The position numbers were made by a program, and so were the translations under genes. From Eubacterium plexicaudatum ASF492 (GTDB taxonomy: Bacteria > Bacillota > Clostridia > Lachnospirales > Lachnospiraceae), in assembly GCF_000364225.2 (NCBI RefSeq), contig NZ_AQFT02000001.1, forward strand, positions 2,542,001 through 2,606,000: a stretch of 64,000 nucleotides of DNA, written 5' to 3'. Below are positions 9,107-18,182 of this stretch, one piece after another. A model generated the notes under the pieces. It was not told the origin of the DNA. It saw nothing but the letters and a program-made list of their open reading frames with translations, and made no database searches. Position 1 is the stretch's first letter; the number at the start of each line of letters is the position of its first letter.

Positions 9107-9893
9107 TCAAACTTGACCGCTGCAGCGTTTTCGGGTCCATGGCGCAATCCCTGCATTCCATAAATTCTCTGCTACTGCAAGATCTCTTTTTGTCTCAATA
9201 GCAGTCCGGTATCCTTTGTGCTTATAAGATGCAAGTTGCTTCCTTTCTGATAATTTCACAAACAACTGTTTTTCAAGATCATAATTCCCCTGAAGATACG
9301 CAAATGCATCCCTGCGCAGAACCATGCAGTCCGCATTCACCCATGCCGCCCCATTCTCCTGCTTCATCTCCTTTCCATAACGGATGTTGCCCTCCCGGTC
9401 TATTGGAAGCAAGCTGTTCCTCCCTGCCGGCTTTGCCACGGCTACCGTTGCTGTCTTCCCGTTTTGAAAGTGAGTATCCAGCAGTTCGCTGATATTAATA
9501 TCTGACAAACAGTCCCCATATGTTACTAGAAAATCATTTTCCTGTATATAATTTTGTATCATCCCTACTCTTCGCCCTGTGGAAGAAAACACGCCAGTGT
9601 CCACCACCGTAACCTTCCAATCCTCCGTTTTTTCTTATGTATTTCTATCGCATTACTCTGAAGATCTACTGTAATGTCAGACTGATAAATATAAAAATCC
9701 ATGAAGTATTCTTTGATCAGGTCTACACGGTATCCTCCACAAATGACAAACTCATATACCCCATATTCTGAAAATGTTTCATAATATGCCATAGCAATGG
9801 CTTTCCACCGATTTCCACCATTGGCTTCGGGATCCCTTCCCTTTCATTATGGAGCGTACTCTGCATGCCTCCTGCCAATATGACTGCCTTCAT
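9107..9893 (-). CDS. Second sugar-1-phosphate nucleotidyltransferase, split by two 1-base deletions
   Basis: It starts with MKAVILAGGMQST at 9893, behind GGGGGGA. Restoring one base in the C4 run (9759-9762) and one in the T6 run (9628-9633) yields a 262-residue relative of the RfbF product encoded at 5752-6537. Shared landmarks are KPMVEIGGKPLLWHIM, CGGYRVDLIKEYF, YQSD, TYGDCLSDINISELL and the WVNADCMVL block. The G-x-G of the NTP loop is altered (GGMQST instead of GGKGTR), and the Asp of TYGD is kept. It may activate a second sugar as its CDP or another NDP form, or it may be a decaying duplicate. The altered loop favours a change of function. Confidence 0.65.
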
Positions 9894-9909
9894 TTTATTT
9901 TCCCCCCAC

Positions 9910-10779
9910 TTATATCCTGTTCACATCAATCAGATGCATATTTGTTTTGTAATAGCAGCATAATCGCTGTATGGATTCCTCATAGCCTGTAAAAATGAAA
10001 GATCCCATTTCCTGCAGCAGCCTCTGATTATTTCCGGAATACTCTGGTTTCCATCCAGGTTCTTTTACCTGAATACCACAATCCGCATGCAGCAACTTTT
10101 TCACTATTTTCGCCAACGAATACAGGTCAATTTTGCTGCCTCGGCACACGTTATACCTTTTGCGCTTTGGTTCATGTTCCAAAAACCACCGCATAATTTC
10201 ACACAAATCATCTATCCAGAGATAATCAAAATAAACATTTTTTCGTATTGTAATATCCCTGCCTGTAAGCACACGGCAAATAGCATTTGATATGAAACGT
10301 CTTTCATATTCCTCATACTTTCCATAGACGCCAAACAGACACAGGTCATAGATATTCCTGCTCTTTTCACTTGTTTTTGCCATGGCATACTTGGAAAGCC
10401 CATAAGGGTCTTCCGGAACATGCATCCCAAAATATCCTTCCTTCATGCCAGGCACATAATGGCGCATGTCATATTCTGCCCCTGAGCCAAAATAGTACAT
10501 CCTGCCGTAAAGCTCGCTGCATCGTTCCAGGTTGAAAAACATCCGCAGATTTCCGTCCAACAGCCGATACCGTGTGATATCCGCATTTCTGGTATTACTT
10601 GCATTTGCTGCATGGATAATAATATCGAAATTATTTCTATCAAGATACGTTTCAACTGCCTGCTCATCTGTTAGATCCAGCTCCATTCTCCCAGGCGCTT
10701 CCACTTTATAATCCACACACAGCTTTTCCGCCAGATTGCGTCCGATAAAGCCATTTGAACCCGTTAGTAATATTTTCAT
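9910..10779 (-). CDS. NAD(P)-dependent sugar epimerase/reductase (SDR)
   Basis: Extended short-chain dehydrogenase of 289 residues. MKILLTGSNGFIGRNL is the GxxGxxG dinucleotide site, DPYGLSKYAMAK contains the YxxxK catalytic pair, and FGSGAEYD precedes it. The length fits the paratose/abequose synthase and dTDP-4-dehydrorhamnose reductase group, shorter than a 4,6-dehydratase. With rfbF and rfbH nearby, reduction of CDP-4-keto-3,6-dideoxyglucose at C4 is a reasonable guess. It starts behind AGAGGTGGGGA, and its stop lies 17 bases before the next gene. Confidence 0.75.
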   Translation of the reverse strand: MKILLTGSNGFIGRNLAEKLCVDYKVEAPGRMELDLTDEQAVETYLDRNNFDIIIHAANASNTRNADITRYRLLDGNLRMFFNLERCSELYGRMYYFGSGAEYDMRHYVPGMKEGYFGMHVPEDPYGLSKYAMAKTSEKSRNIYDLCLFGVYGKYEEYERRFISNAICRVLTGRDITIRKNVYFDYLWIDDLCEIMRWFLEHEPKRKRYNVCRGSKIDLYSLAKIVKKLLHADCGIQVKEPGWKPEYSGNNQRLLQEMGSFIFTGYEESIQRLCCYYKTNMHLIDVNRI

Positions 10780-10791
10780 TCCCCACCTCTT

Positions 10792-11747
10792 TCAAAGATT
10801 AGAAACTTTTTCCTGTATATCATCAAAATTAAGCTTATCGCTTAATATTACATCCGGTCGCTTCGTCACCTTACGCAGTATCACACTGACGTACTCCCCC
10901 AGGATCCCCATAAACAGCAGCTGAACGGATCCAAGAAAAAACATTCCGATCAGAACAGGAGCCGTTCCTGCCTGAAAGTTGTGCCAGCTCGTAAGTTTTA
11001 AGACAAGATAGATTATGCCAATTAAAAAACTTATCGCTGACATGATAATTCCCAAAACCGTCATCATGCGTAGCGGTGCAGATGATGTGACTACCATGGA
11101 ATTAATCGCAAAGGTCAGATATCTCCAGATATTATAGCTAGATCTTCCGCTTTTCCTCTCCCTTTGCTCATACTGTATCAGCTTAACCTTATATCCCATG
11201 TCTGCCAATAAAAACGGAGATTAATATCATAATCTGCTTTGATACATTCCAGCATGACCTTCCTGTCATACAGCATGATACCGGATATATGCTCATACTG
11301 CGGAACATCTGACAGCATCTGAATCAATTTATAAAATATGCTCCTGCATCCATACTTTATCTTCCCCTCCCTGGATCCTGTTTTCTGCCCGCATACAACC
11401 ATATACCCTTCTTCCCAGCAACGGATAAACTCTGGTATCAGTTCCGGCGGATCCTGAAAATCACAGGCGATCCAGATCATAACATCCCCGCTCAAATACT
11501 GCGATGTATTTCTGGCGGATCTGCCGTCTACCCCATAATTCCTGCTGTTCAAAAGTACCTTGATCCGACTGTCCTTTCCTGCCAATTCCCGAAGGATCTC
11601 CCTGGTGCCGTCCGTCGAACAGTTATCTGTAAAGACAATCTCATAGTCATAAGGGAGTCCCTTCATAATGCTGGTAAGTGTTTCCGCCATTTTCCTTACA
11701 TTTCCGGCCTCATTATAACACGGCACTGTTATACTGATCTTTTTCAT
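10792..11747 (-). CDS. GT2 polyprenyl-phosphate glycosyltransferase with two C-terminal TM helices, split by a 1-base deletion
   Basis: Two frames join at the A5 run 11210-11214 (one base short) into 318 residues. The first part is a DPM1/GtrB-like GT-A domain: SITVPCYNEAGNV, FTDNCSTDGT and ACDFQDPPELIPEF with the DxQD-type motif. The second part carries ERKSGRSSYN, then two hydrophobic helices (TVLGIIMSAISFLIGIIYLV and VLIGMFFLGSVQLLFMGILG). Enzymes of this build load a sugar onto undecaprenyl phosphate for later transfer outside the membrane. Start at 11747. Confidence 0.82.
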
Positions 11748-11773
11748 ATGCCTATAACCCTTCCTGTTCCATG

Positions 11774-13940
11774 CTACTCCTCCCATAGCCGATATGTCCG
11801 AATCCCATCATAAATATCATCGTTTTTAAAAATTTCCCTGACCTGCCTGTCCACAATGCACCGGCCTGAAAACAGCATGCCAAACAGTTCATCCGTAAGC
11901 TCCGGCTCCGGCCCTCCCGCCGCAGGCTCAGTGAAATATTTCCGGTATTCCGCCGCATATTCCAGCGCCGCCTCCTGCAGTTTTTCCACCTTGTCATAAC
12001 CGCTTTGCGTGTCTGTCTTCTCAAATACCAGATTCCCGGCGCAGTCTATATGCGAAAAAGATTCACTGCCGTCCACTAGCACAGACTCCAGGAACAGATA
12101 ATGCTGCCCAAGTCCACTCTGCATCCCACAGGAGGCTGCACTGCCATAAGACGTCAGATTGCCGTATGCCGCAGTGATATGCTCCGTATCCTCCGGATAC
12201 ATGTCATTTGGCAGATTCATAGTAGCAAAATAAAGGCCCTGTAAGCTGCGGCCGAGGATTCTTTCCAGACTATGCTGCACGGTACCTGCAGCCACAAAGT
12301 CAAAGATCGCCTGCTTTTCTCCTCCCAGAATCCCTTTCTCATCTAAATAGTTTAAGTACCGTTCCCTCTCTTCCTGCGCATTCTGCAAAATCGCCGCTTC
12401 ATAATCAGACAGCACCTGCTCCATCATTTCACCGTCAGAGCTGTCCATCATTGTATTTCCGCGCGGATCTGCATCCTCCATGCATATACCGAACCGCTGC
12501 TTCAGCCAGTCCCCATACGTTCCATTGTACTTTCTGGCACCTCTTCTTTTTATATCAGACGAATCAAATATTCCGGCAACCGACGCGGCACGCCTGGATG
12601 TTCTGAAATAAACCGTCTGCACCCCGCCGTCCATCACAATCTCATATATCTTTTTTACAAGATATCCATCTCTGGATGGAAACAACATCTGACGAATCTT
12701 CATTTTTTCCATCTGCTGTCCAAGCCATACTACAAACTCTGTCAGCAGCGGCCCCACAAAATAAAACCCAACCTGACGAGCGTCACGGATGTGCAGGCGT
12801 CCTCCGGTGTGTCCAAGCACAAAGGGATCGTTGAATGCTTTGGAGACCATAAGCCCCAGAATATGCCGTTTTTGCAGAGAAACCGTATCTGCAAGAATAT
12901 CCTGCATGGCTGAAGCGGCAAGCAGTTCATAAGCACTGTAAATATGATATGTATCTATACCATATTCTGCAGCCCTTTGGACATCTGCCCGTCGGTTATC
13001 TCCGATATGCAGTTTTTTCCCTTCACCCACATAAGACAAATACCATTGATACAGAGAGCCATCGCTTTTTTCTTTTCTCAAGTCACAGGAGACAAACAGA
13101 CCCGCATACCCCGAAATTCCATGCTCTTGCAGCAGCTCTTCCATATATGGCCCAGGGTAATACATGTCAGACAGCAGGTATACCGCCTTCCCTTTTTCAC
13201 ACTCTCCCGGAAGATCCGGCACATCCTGTCCCGCCTTAGGAGAAGTCCCCTGTCCACTTCACATTCCAGTTCCTGCATCCGGTGCAGCATGCCTTTATCC
13301 AATCCGTAAAGCTCACGCATTGTAGCATAGATTTCATCCAGGCGAGGACATTTTTCACTTGCAGATTCCGCATACCGGCGCATATCTGTAAATGGGCATT
13401 CATACCCTTCATCCTTCAACTTCGTTTCGACCAGCTCAAACACATCTTCCGGATACAGCGTTCTGCGCATGAGCAAAGTGTCAAAATGTCAAAGGAGACA
13501 ATTTCACTTGTTTCTATCTTTTCCATCAGCTCTTCTTCCGACGCGTTCCAATATGGAAGATCCCCGTTTTGATATTGCAGATTTTCCTCTCCAAGAAGTT
13601 TCCCATAAAGATCATAAATGCAAATCCCATGTTCCAGGCTCAGATATTGTATCCGTTTAAATATAATGTTTACGACAGACTGCCTGGCAATGATCACGAT
13701 CATCGGACGCATGGCGATCACTTCTCTGTCATTCAGCACTTTTTGTCCGTAAATCACCTGCCCGGAAGCAGCCTGATCCATCAGACCCACAAACCGGAAA
13801 CCTTCCGTTCCCTGCAGCACGGCTTCTGTGTTAATGCCTGTCCCATATAATACGATCTTCTGGTCTTGCATGGCCGCAAAGCTTTTTTGGAACGTTTCGG
13901 CCACAAGCCTCTGCTCCGCTCCATGTCCCTGTTTGTTCAT
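11774..13940 (-). CDS. Rossmann module fused to HAD-like hydrolase (COG5610 type), split by two 1-base deletions
   Basis: Three frames join at A4 13483-13486 and at C3T5 13190-13197, giving about 722 residues. Residues about 20-125 form a Rossmann module (KIVLYGTGINTEAV). From about 150 the sequence matches the HAD part of the giant protein encoded at 23299-27367: FDIFDTLLMRR (HAD motif I, DxFDT), VYLLSDMYY (motif II), HIGDNRRADVQ (motif IV), then SRDGYLV and RTSRRAAS. COG5610-type HAD proteins are common in O-antigen and capsule clusters and their substrate is unknown. The N-terminal module may bind a nucleotide or nucleotide sugar. Confidence 0.72.
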
Positions 13941-13989
13941 ATCCTATCCTTATGCCTTTCTCGTCTTTTCAATATTGCCAAAATAAGCA

Positions 13990-15317
13990 CTATAGCTGTT
14001 CTCCCGAAATGACTGTCTTCGCCTTATAAGGCATTGTGCAATACCTGCAGGCATCAATGGCTTCCCAGCTCTTCATCTCCTCCAGCTTTTTTCCAGCTCC
14101 TGCTCCGTATAATTATGGATTTCTATAGTTTCTCCTGATTCTTCCAGCTTTCGCAGCTTTATGCCTGCATACTGATGTGCACATACATACAGCGTGCCAT
14201 CCTGCAGCCGATTGCAGTTATGCAGGAAACATTCTTCAAATACCTGTTTTAATTCCGAGTCCATATTTACAAGATCATACTGAGAAAAATCCATCCAGTT
14301 TTGTTTCTTGCCATAAAAATAATTTATCTCGTATTCTTTCAGCTTCCTCTCCGTTTCTTTTATTTTATTCAGAAAGCGCTCTGGCAGCACAGCCTGGTAA
14401 TTTGACAAATACACTGTAATCCTGTCATTTGCCAGCTCACTGCACAGTCCATCATCCGGTATGACAGTTCCATTCGTAAAAACGTGAATGATCCCTATAT
14501 TTTTGATTTTCTTCACTTTACTTAATATCCGCGAAAAATCGGGATGCAGGAACGGCTCGCCACCGACAAACTCCAGCAATGTAAGAAAATTGCATGCACC
14601 GCTTACTTTTTGAATGTCTTTTACAACATTCTCCCACGGCACAAAACGTCTGCTATCCAAAGGCATATACGGAACGGATTCACAGCAATTTTTACACTTT
14701 AAGGTACATATATTGCTCAGAGCATAGCCAATCATCCTGACAGCCCCGGTTCCTTTCCCTGTATCGCAAAAGCCATTAACTCTTTTAAGATAACGACTTA
14801 ATGACACACATGTATTGTCCAGATTTGTGCACTCATAGCAATTTTTTATTTCTATTTTCCTGCCATCTTCGCAGGCCTTTTGCATGCAATAAGCCCCTTG
14901 GGCAACCATATGCATGTCATGTCCACAAGTTATTTGCCTTTCATCCGCGCCGGCATTCAAAATATCCCGTTTTACCTCATCGTATATATTCCTGTTGACA
15001 GTCACAATGATCAAAGCGTCCTTCAGTTTTTCCCTGCATTCCGCGCTGTCTGCTGGCAACACCACGCGCCCATCTGAAAAAGCAATCCCATTTCCAATCC
15101 TATCCACTATGCAGTCCACCGGTATCTCCAATTCATGCAGCATATGATAAAATACATGCCCTACCGTGCCCGCTCCCCATAAAACAATTTTTCTGCCTGT
15201 CAGCGCTTCTTTAAATTCCCTTATAATTACATCTGCTTCCTCTTTTGTGTTGATTTTTGCAACCTTGTACACGTATGCCTGTGATGCGTACCTGTCTGTC
15301 CATTCAAAAATATCCAT
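13990..15317 (-). CDS. Radical SAM protein with N-terminal Rossmann module, split by a 1-base deletion
   Basis: The frame starts at 15317 behind AAGGAGG. As written it stops early at 14073 (ELEKSWRR). One base restored in the T6 run 14087-14092 extends it to 13990 with the expected tail KSWEAIDACRYCTMP, for 442 residues. Residues about 37-125 are a Rossmann module (KIVLWGAGTVGHVF). CTLKCKNC is the radical SAM CxxxCxxC cluster site, and EFVGGEPFLHPD is the GGEP motif. Later Cys residues, including the restored CRYC, fit a SPASM-like auxiliary cluster. The substrate is unknown; a sugar or peptide-linked modification in the glycan pathway is inferred. Confidence 0.75.
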
Positions 15318-15435
15318 TTAACCTTTTCCTCCTTATATTCCTCAATTCAATTATGATTAGATACCATCTTTCCGACAGTTCCATAATCTCACACAATGCT
15401 GGTATATCGTCAGTCAGGATCCCGGACAGATTGAA

Positions 15436-16883
15436 TTACAGGTTATACTGCATCAGCTCTATTTCATCCTTGACTAAATGCTGCAATTCACGGCATATTT
15501 CTTCATAATGGTTTGCATTACATATGATCAGTCGCTTTATTTTAAATTTCTCAATGTCACCAGGCGCATGCACGCGCCATTCCCGATGTAAAGGCGCTGA
15601 GCCCCATTTTTTCTCATCTTTATCAAACAAATAAATATTGGAACATTCATCCGGATAACAGATCCGATACTTTTCATACAGTTGCAGCGCCAACGCTCCA
15701 ATTCCGTATATGCCTATATTCCGCATATGTTTGTCGCCAAAATACCGCTCCATTTGTTTCCGCGTTTTTCTCAAATCATCCTGAACACAGTTATTTATCG
15801 TCTTTATTCTTTCAATCACAGGCAGTTTCTGTGTGCACTTTTTTTCACATTGTCCGCACTCGATGCAATCAAAAATACGATCCTGCGCATACTCCCATTT
15901 CACATGTAAGTCATGGAGCAGTCTGCGCGGATTCTTATTGGAAAAGACATACTCATTATAAGACTGCATCAGTTTGTTAATTTCCAGCCCATTCGGGCAT
16001 CCACTGCAGTAATCACAGCCCGTGCATAAGTCATTCATTCCTGAACTGCGTTTTCTGTTTACTTCTTCAAAATAATCGGAACCTGGATTGAAATCATCAA
16101 AAGCGCTTACATTCTCTAACAGTTGCTTCATGGACGACATGCCTGAAAGCACGACGCTAACTGCCTTATGGCTCGCATTATAGCGTAATGCCGCCTTGAC
16201 GATATTGTCATCGCGATCTTTTTTAAAAACTGAAAATGCTCCGGATGGCCTGGTATCACTCCGCCGCCTAATGAGTTCATTGTGACCACGCCAAGCCCTC
16301 CGCTGTATGCGGCCTGCATGCCCTGCTCCCTGTAATTCGCATTGATCACATTATAGCCAAGTGTGACCCCTTCAAAGCCCCCGTCTTTTACGATCTTTTC
16401 CACATCTCTACCATCACAGTGTGCGGAAAAGCAGATATGTTCTATCAGTCCCGCATCCTTTGCCCTTAAAGCGCCTTCGTAAGGGCCTCCTGCCCTCATA
16501 ATCCGCTCATACTGCTCTAAATTAAGGATGCACCACATATTATAAAAATGAATCTTCTCAAGCCCCATCTTTTTTAAGGATGCTTCAATCCGTCTCTGCA
16601 CTGCATCTGCATCCGGATCATCTGACAATCTTGATTTTGTGGATACATAAAACTGTTTCTTCATCTTAGGGAATGCCATTCCAAATATTTCTTCGCTCCT
16701 CCCGCCACAATACGCAGGCGCAGTGTCAAAATAGTTAACGCCCAGCTCATTAGCCTTGACCAATAACTCCGCACACTTTTCTTTCCCCTCCTGTGTGGCA
16801 TAATCTTCCTGCAGAAACCTCATCCCTCCAAAGCCCAGCGCTGAGACCATTTTTCCTGTCTTACCAAATTGTTTGTAAATCAT
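15436..16883 (-). CDS. Aldo/keto reductase with 4Fe-4S domain and C-terminal Rossmann module, split by a 1-base deletion
   Basis: Two frames join at T6 16219-16224 into 482 residues. The AKR barrel has GFGGMRF, YFDTAPAY (Asp and Tyr) and STKSRL (Lys). The usual His after the fourth strand is replaced within FYNMWCI. The C-terminal half has CTGCDYCSGCPNG and CIECGQCEKKC, two bacterial-ferredoxin-like 4Fe-4S sites. It ends with a Rossmann module (NIGIYGIGALALQLYEKY). The start at 16883 is chosen because upstream codons belong to a remnant of another gene. This looks like a ferredoxin-linked oxidoreductase working with the two radical SAM neighbours. Confidence 0.75.
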
Positions 16884-16905
16884 TAAAAATACCTGTCCCT
16901 TTCCA

Positions 16906-17021
16906 TCATATGGATCTATATCTACAATCACTTTTTTCGCATTCTTTCCAAATCAAGCTGGCGTCCCTGTCTCCCATAATTCCTGGGTGGCCGGCATATA
17001 ACGGAGCGTTTTCATCGAACC
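16906..17021 (-). pseudogene. Remnant of a second ThDP-enzyme gene with an internal deletion
   Basis: About 115 bases nearly repeat two parts of the ThDP-enzyme gene at 18183-19961. The piece near 16910-16950 matches about 19035-19084, encoding GKNAKKVIVDIDPY. The piece near 16957-17021 matches about 19161-19228, encoding DENxPLYAGHPGIMGDR. The roughly 75 bases between them in the intact gene are missing. In the intact gene that stretch is flanked by CAAAAT on both sides, which suggests deletion by slippage between short repeats. The remnant overlaps the stop of the radical SAM gene at 17012 and supplies DNA just upstream of the reductase start. Confidence 0.75.
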
Positions 17022-18161
17022 TGCCGGGCTACTCCTATCATATTCTCATTCCCCGTCCCAGCACAGTATTTACAGGCATCCAGATAATCCTTTCCGGACA
17101 GCCTTTCTATAGCTTTTCTGATTGCATCGGTATCCTGATGCAATAAATCTATAAAATCTGAATTCCCTTCTATATTCTTCCGAACCATGTATTTCATCTT
17201 GTAAAAAGAAGTCGTACATTTATATAAAAAACCATCGGAAATATTCCAACACCCTTTGATCTGGCAAGTTTCATATTTCCTGCAAAGCTCCCCTTCTGTC
17301 TGTTTCACAAGACTGTATCCGGTAACATCAAACCAATGTGTGTGCCGATAGACTGCATAATTGACCCCATGCTTCTTTGCGCACTCCTTCAATTCGCTCA
17401 ATCTTAAGGATACATCTCCATAATCGTCAAGCGCCAGTACAACCTTGTCATTCTGCATGACTTTCCAGTTCGAAGGCATAATCGTTGCATTTGTCAGCAG
17501 AACCACGTTCTTTATTCTTCTGTCATCTATACACCACCGGACGAATTCATCCCAATGCGGATGCAGGAATAATTCGCCTCCCAGGATTGTCAGGGAATCC
17601 AGTTTTCCAACCGTATCCAGTAATTTGCCAACTGACCGTTTACAGATTTCTATATCCGTGTGCTTTGCAATTCCGGCAATATCCGGCATATATTCCGTAC
17701 AGTATTTACAGCGAAGGGAGCATTTTTCCGTAATAATGATTGCCAGCTTATAGATTTCAGCTTCCTCCCCCCCGCCCATTTTCGATATAATATCGGTACA
17801 GCGATCTCGCATCACACATTTCCAGCGCTTTATCATCCTCCGGCACTAAATCGAGCAGCGAAAGCGCATGATATACTGTCTCAATTCCCTGATCGAATAA
17901 GAACCCGGCAATGCTCCGGAAATTAGCAGAAGCACAATTTATAATCCTATATTCATGAATGTTCCGAATTTCCTCAAAATGCATGACAGGAACCCCTTCA
18001 AAAAATTCTGCATCCCTAAGACGGTCTATAAACACATCTATTTTACCGCCCAATAGTTCAATTGCTTTTTTAGCCAGTTTTCCACACGGACTCATTCCAT
18101 AAACCGCAATTTTACAGCCATCTCCAATCATTGTTCTGTCAAAAGCTTCAATTCTGCCCAT
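17012..18161 (-). CDS. Second radical SAM protein with N-terminal Rossmann module, split at a poly-G tract
   Basis: Two frames overlap at a run of seven C on the plus strand (17767-17773). Six or nine bases would restore one frame of about 382 residues, so this is the one break that looks like an insertion. Residues about 15-100 form a Rossmann module (KIAVYGMSPCGKLAKKAI). CSLRCKYC is the radical SAM CxxxCxxC site, LGGELFLHPHWDEF is the GGE motif, and CKYCAG near the end is a possible auxiliary-cluster site. It shares layout with the radical SAM protein encoded at 13990-15317. The stop lies inside the ThDP remnant, so the original C-terminus may have been altered by recombination. Confidence 0.72.
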
Positions 18162-18182
18162 CTAAGTACATCCCCCCTTCTT

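Noticed and set aside
9910..10779. CDP-glucose 4,6-dehydratase (rfbG) to complete the dideoxyhexose route
   Set aside because: The protein is about 70 residues too short and lacks the longer dehydratase layout. It fits a reductase or epimerase better.
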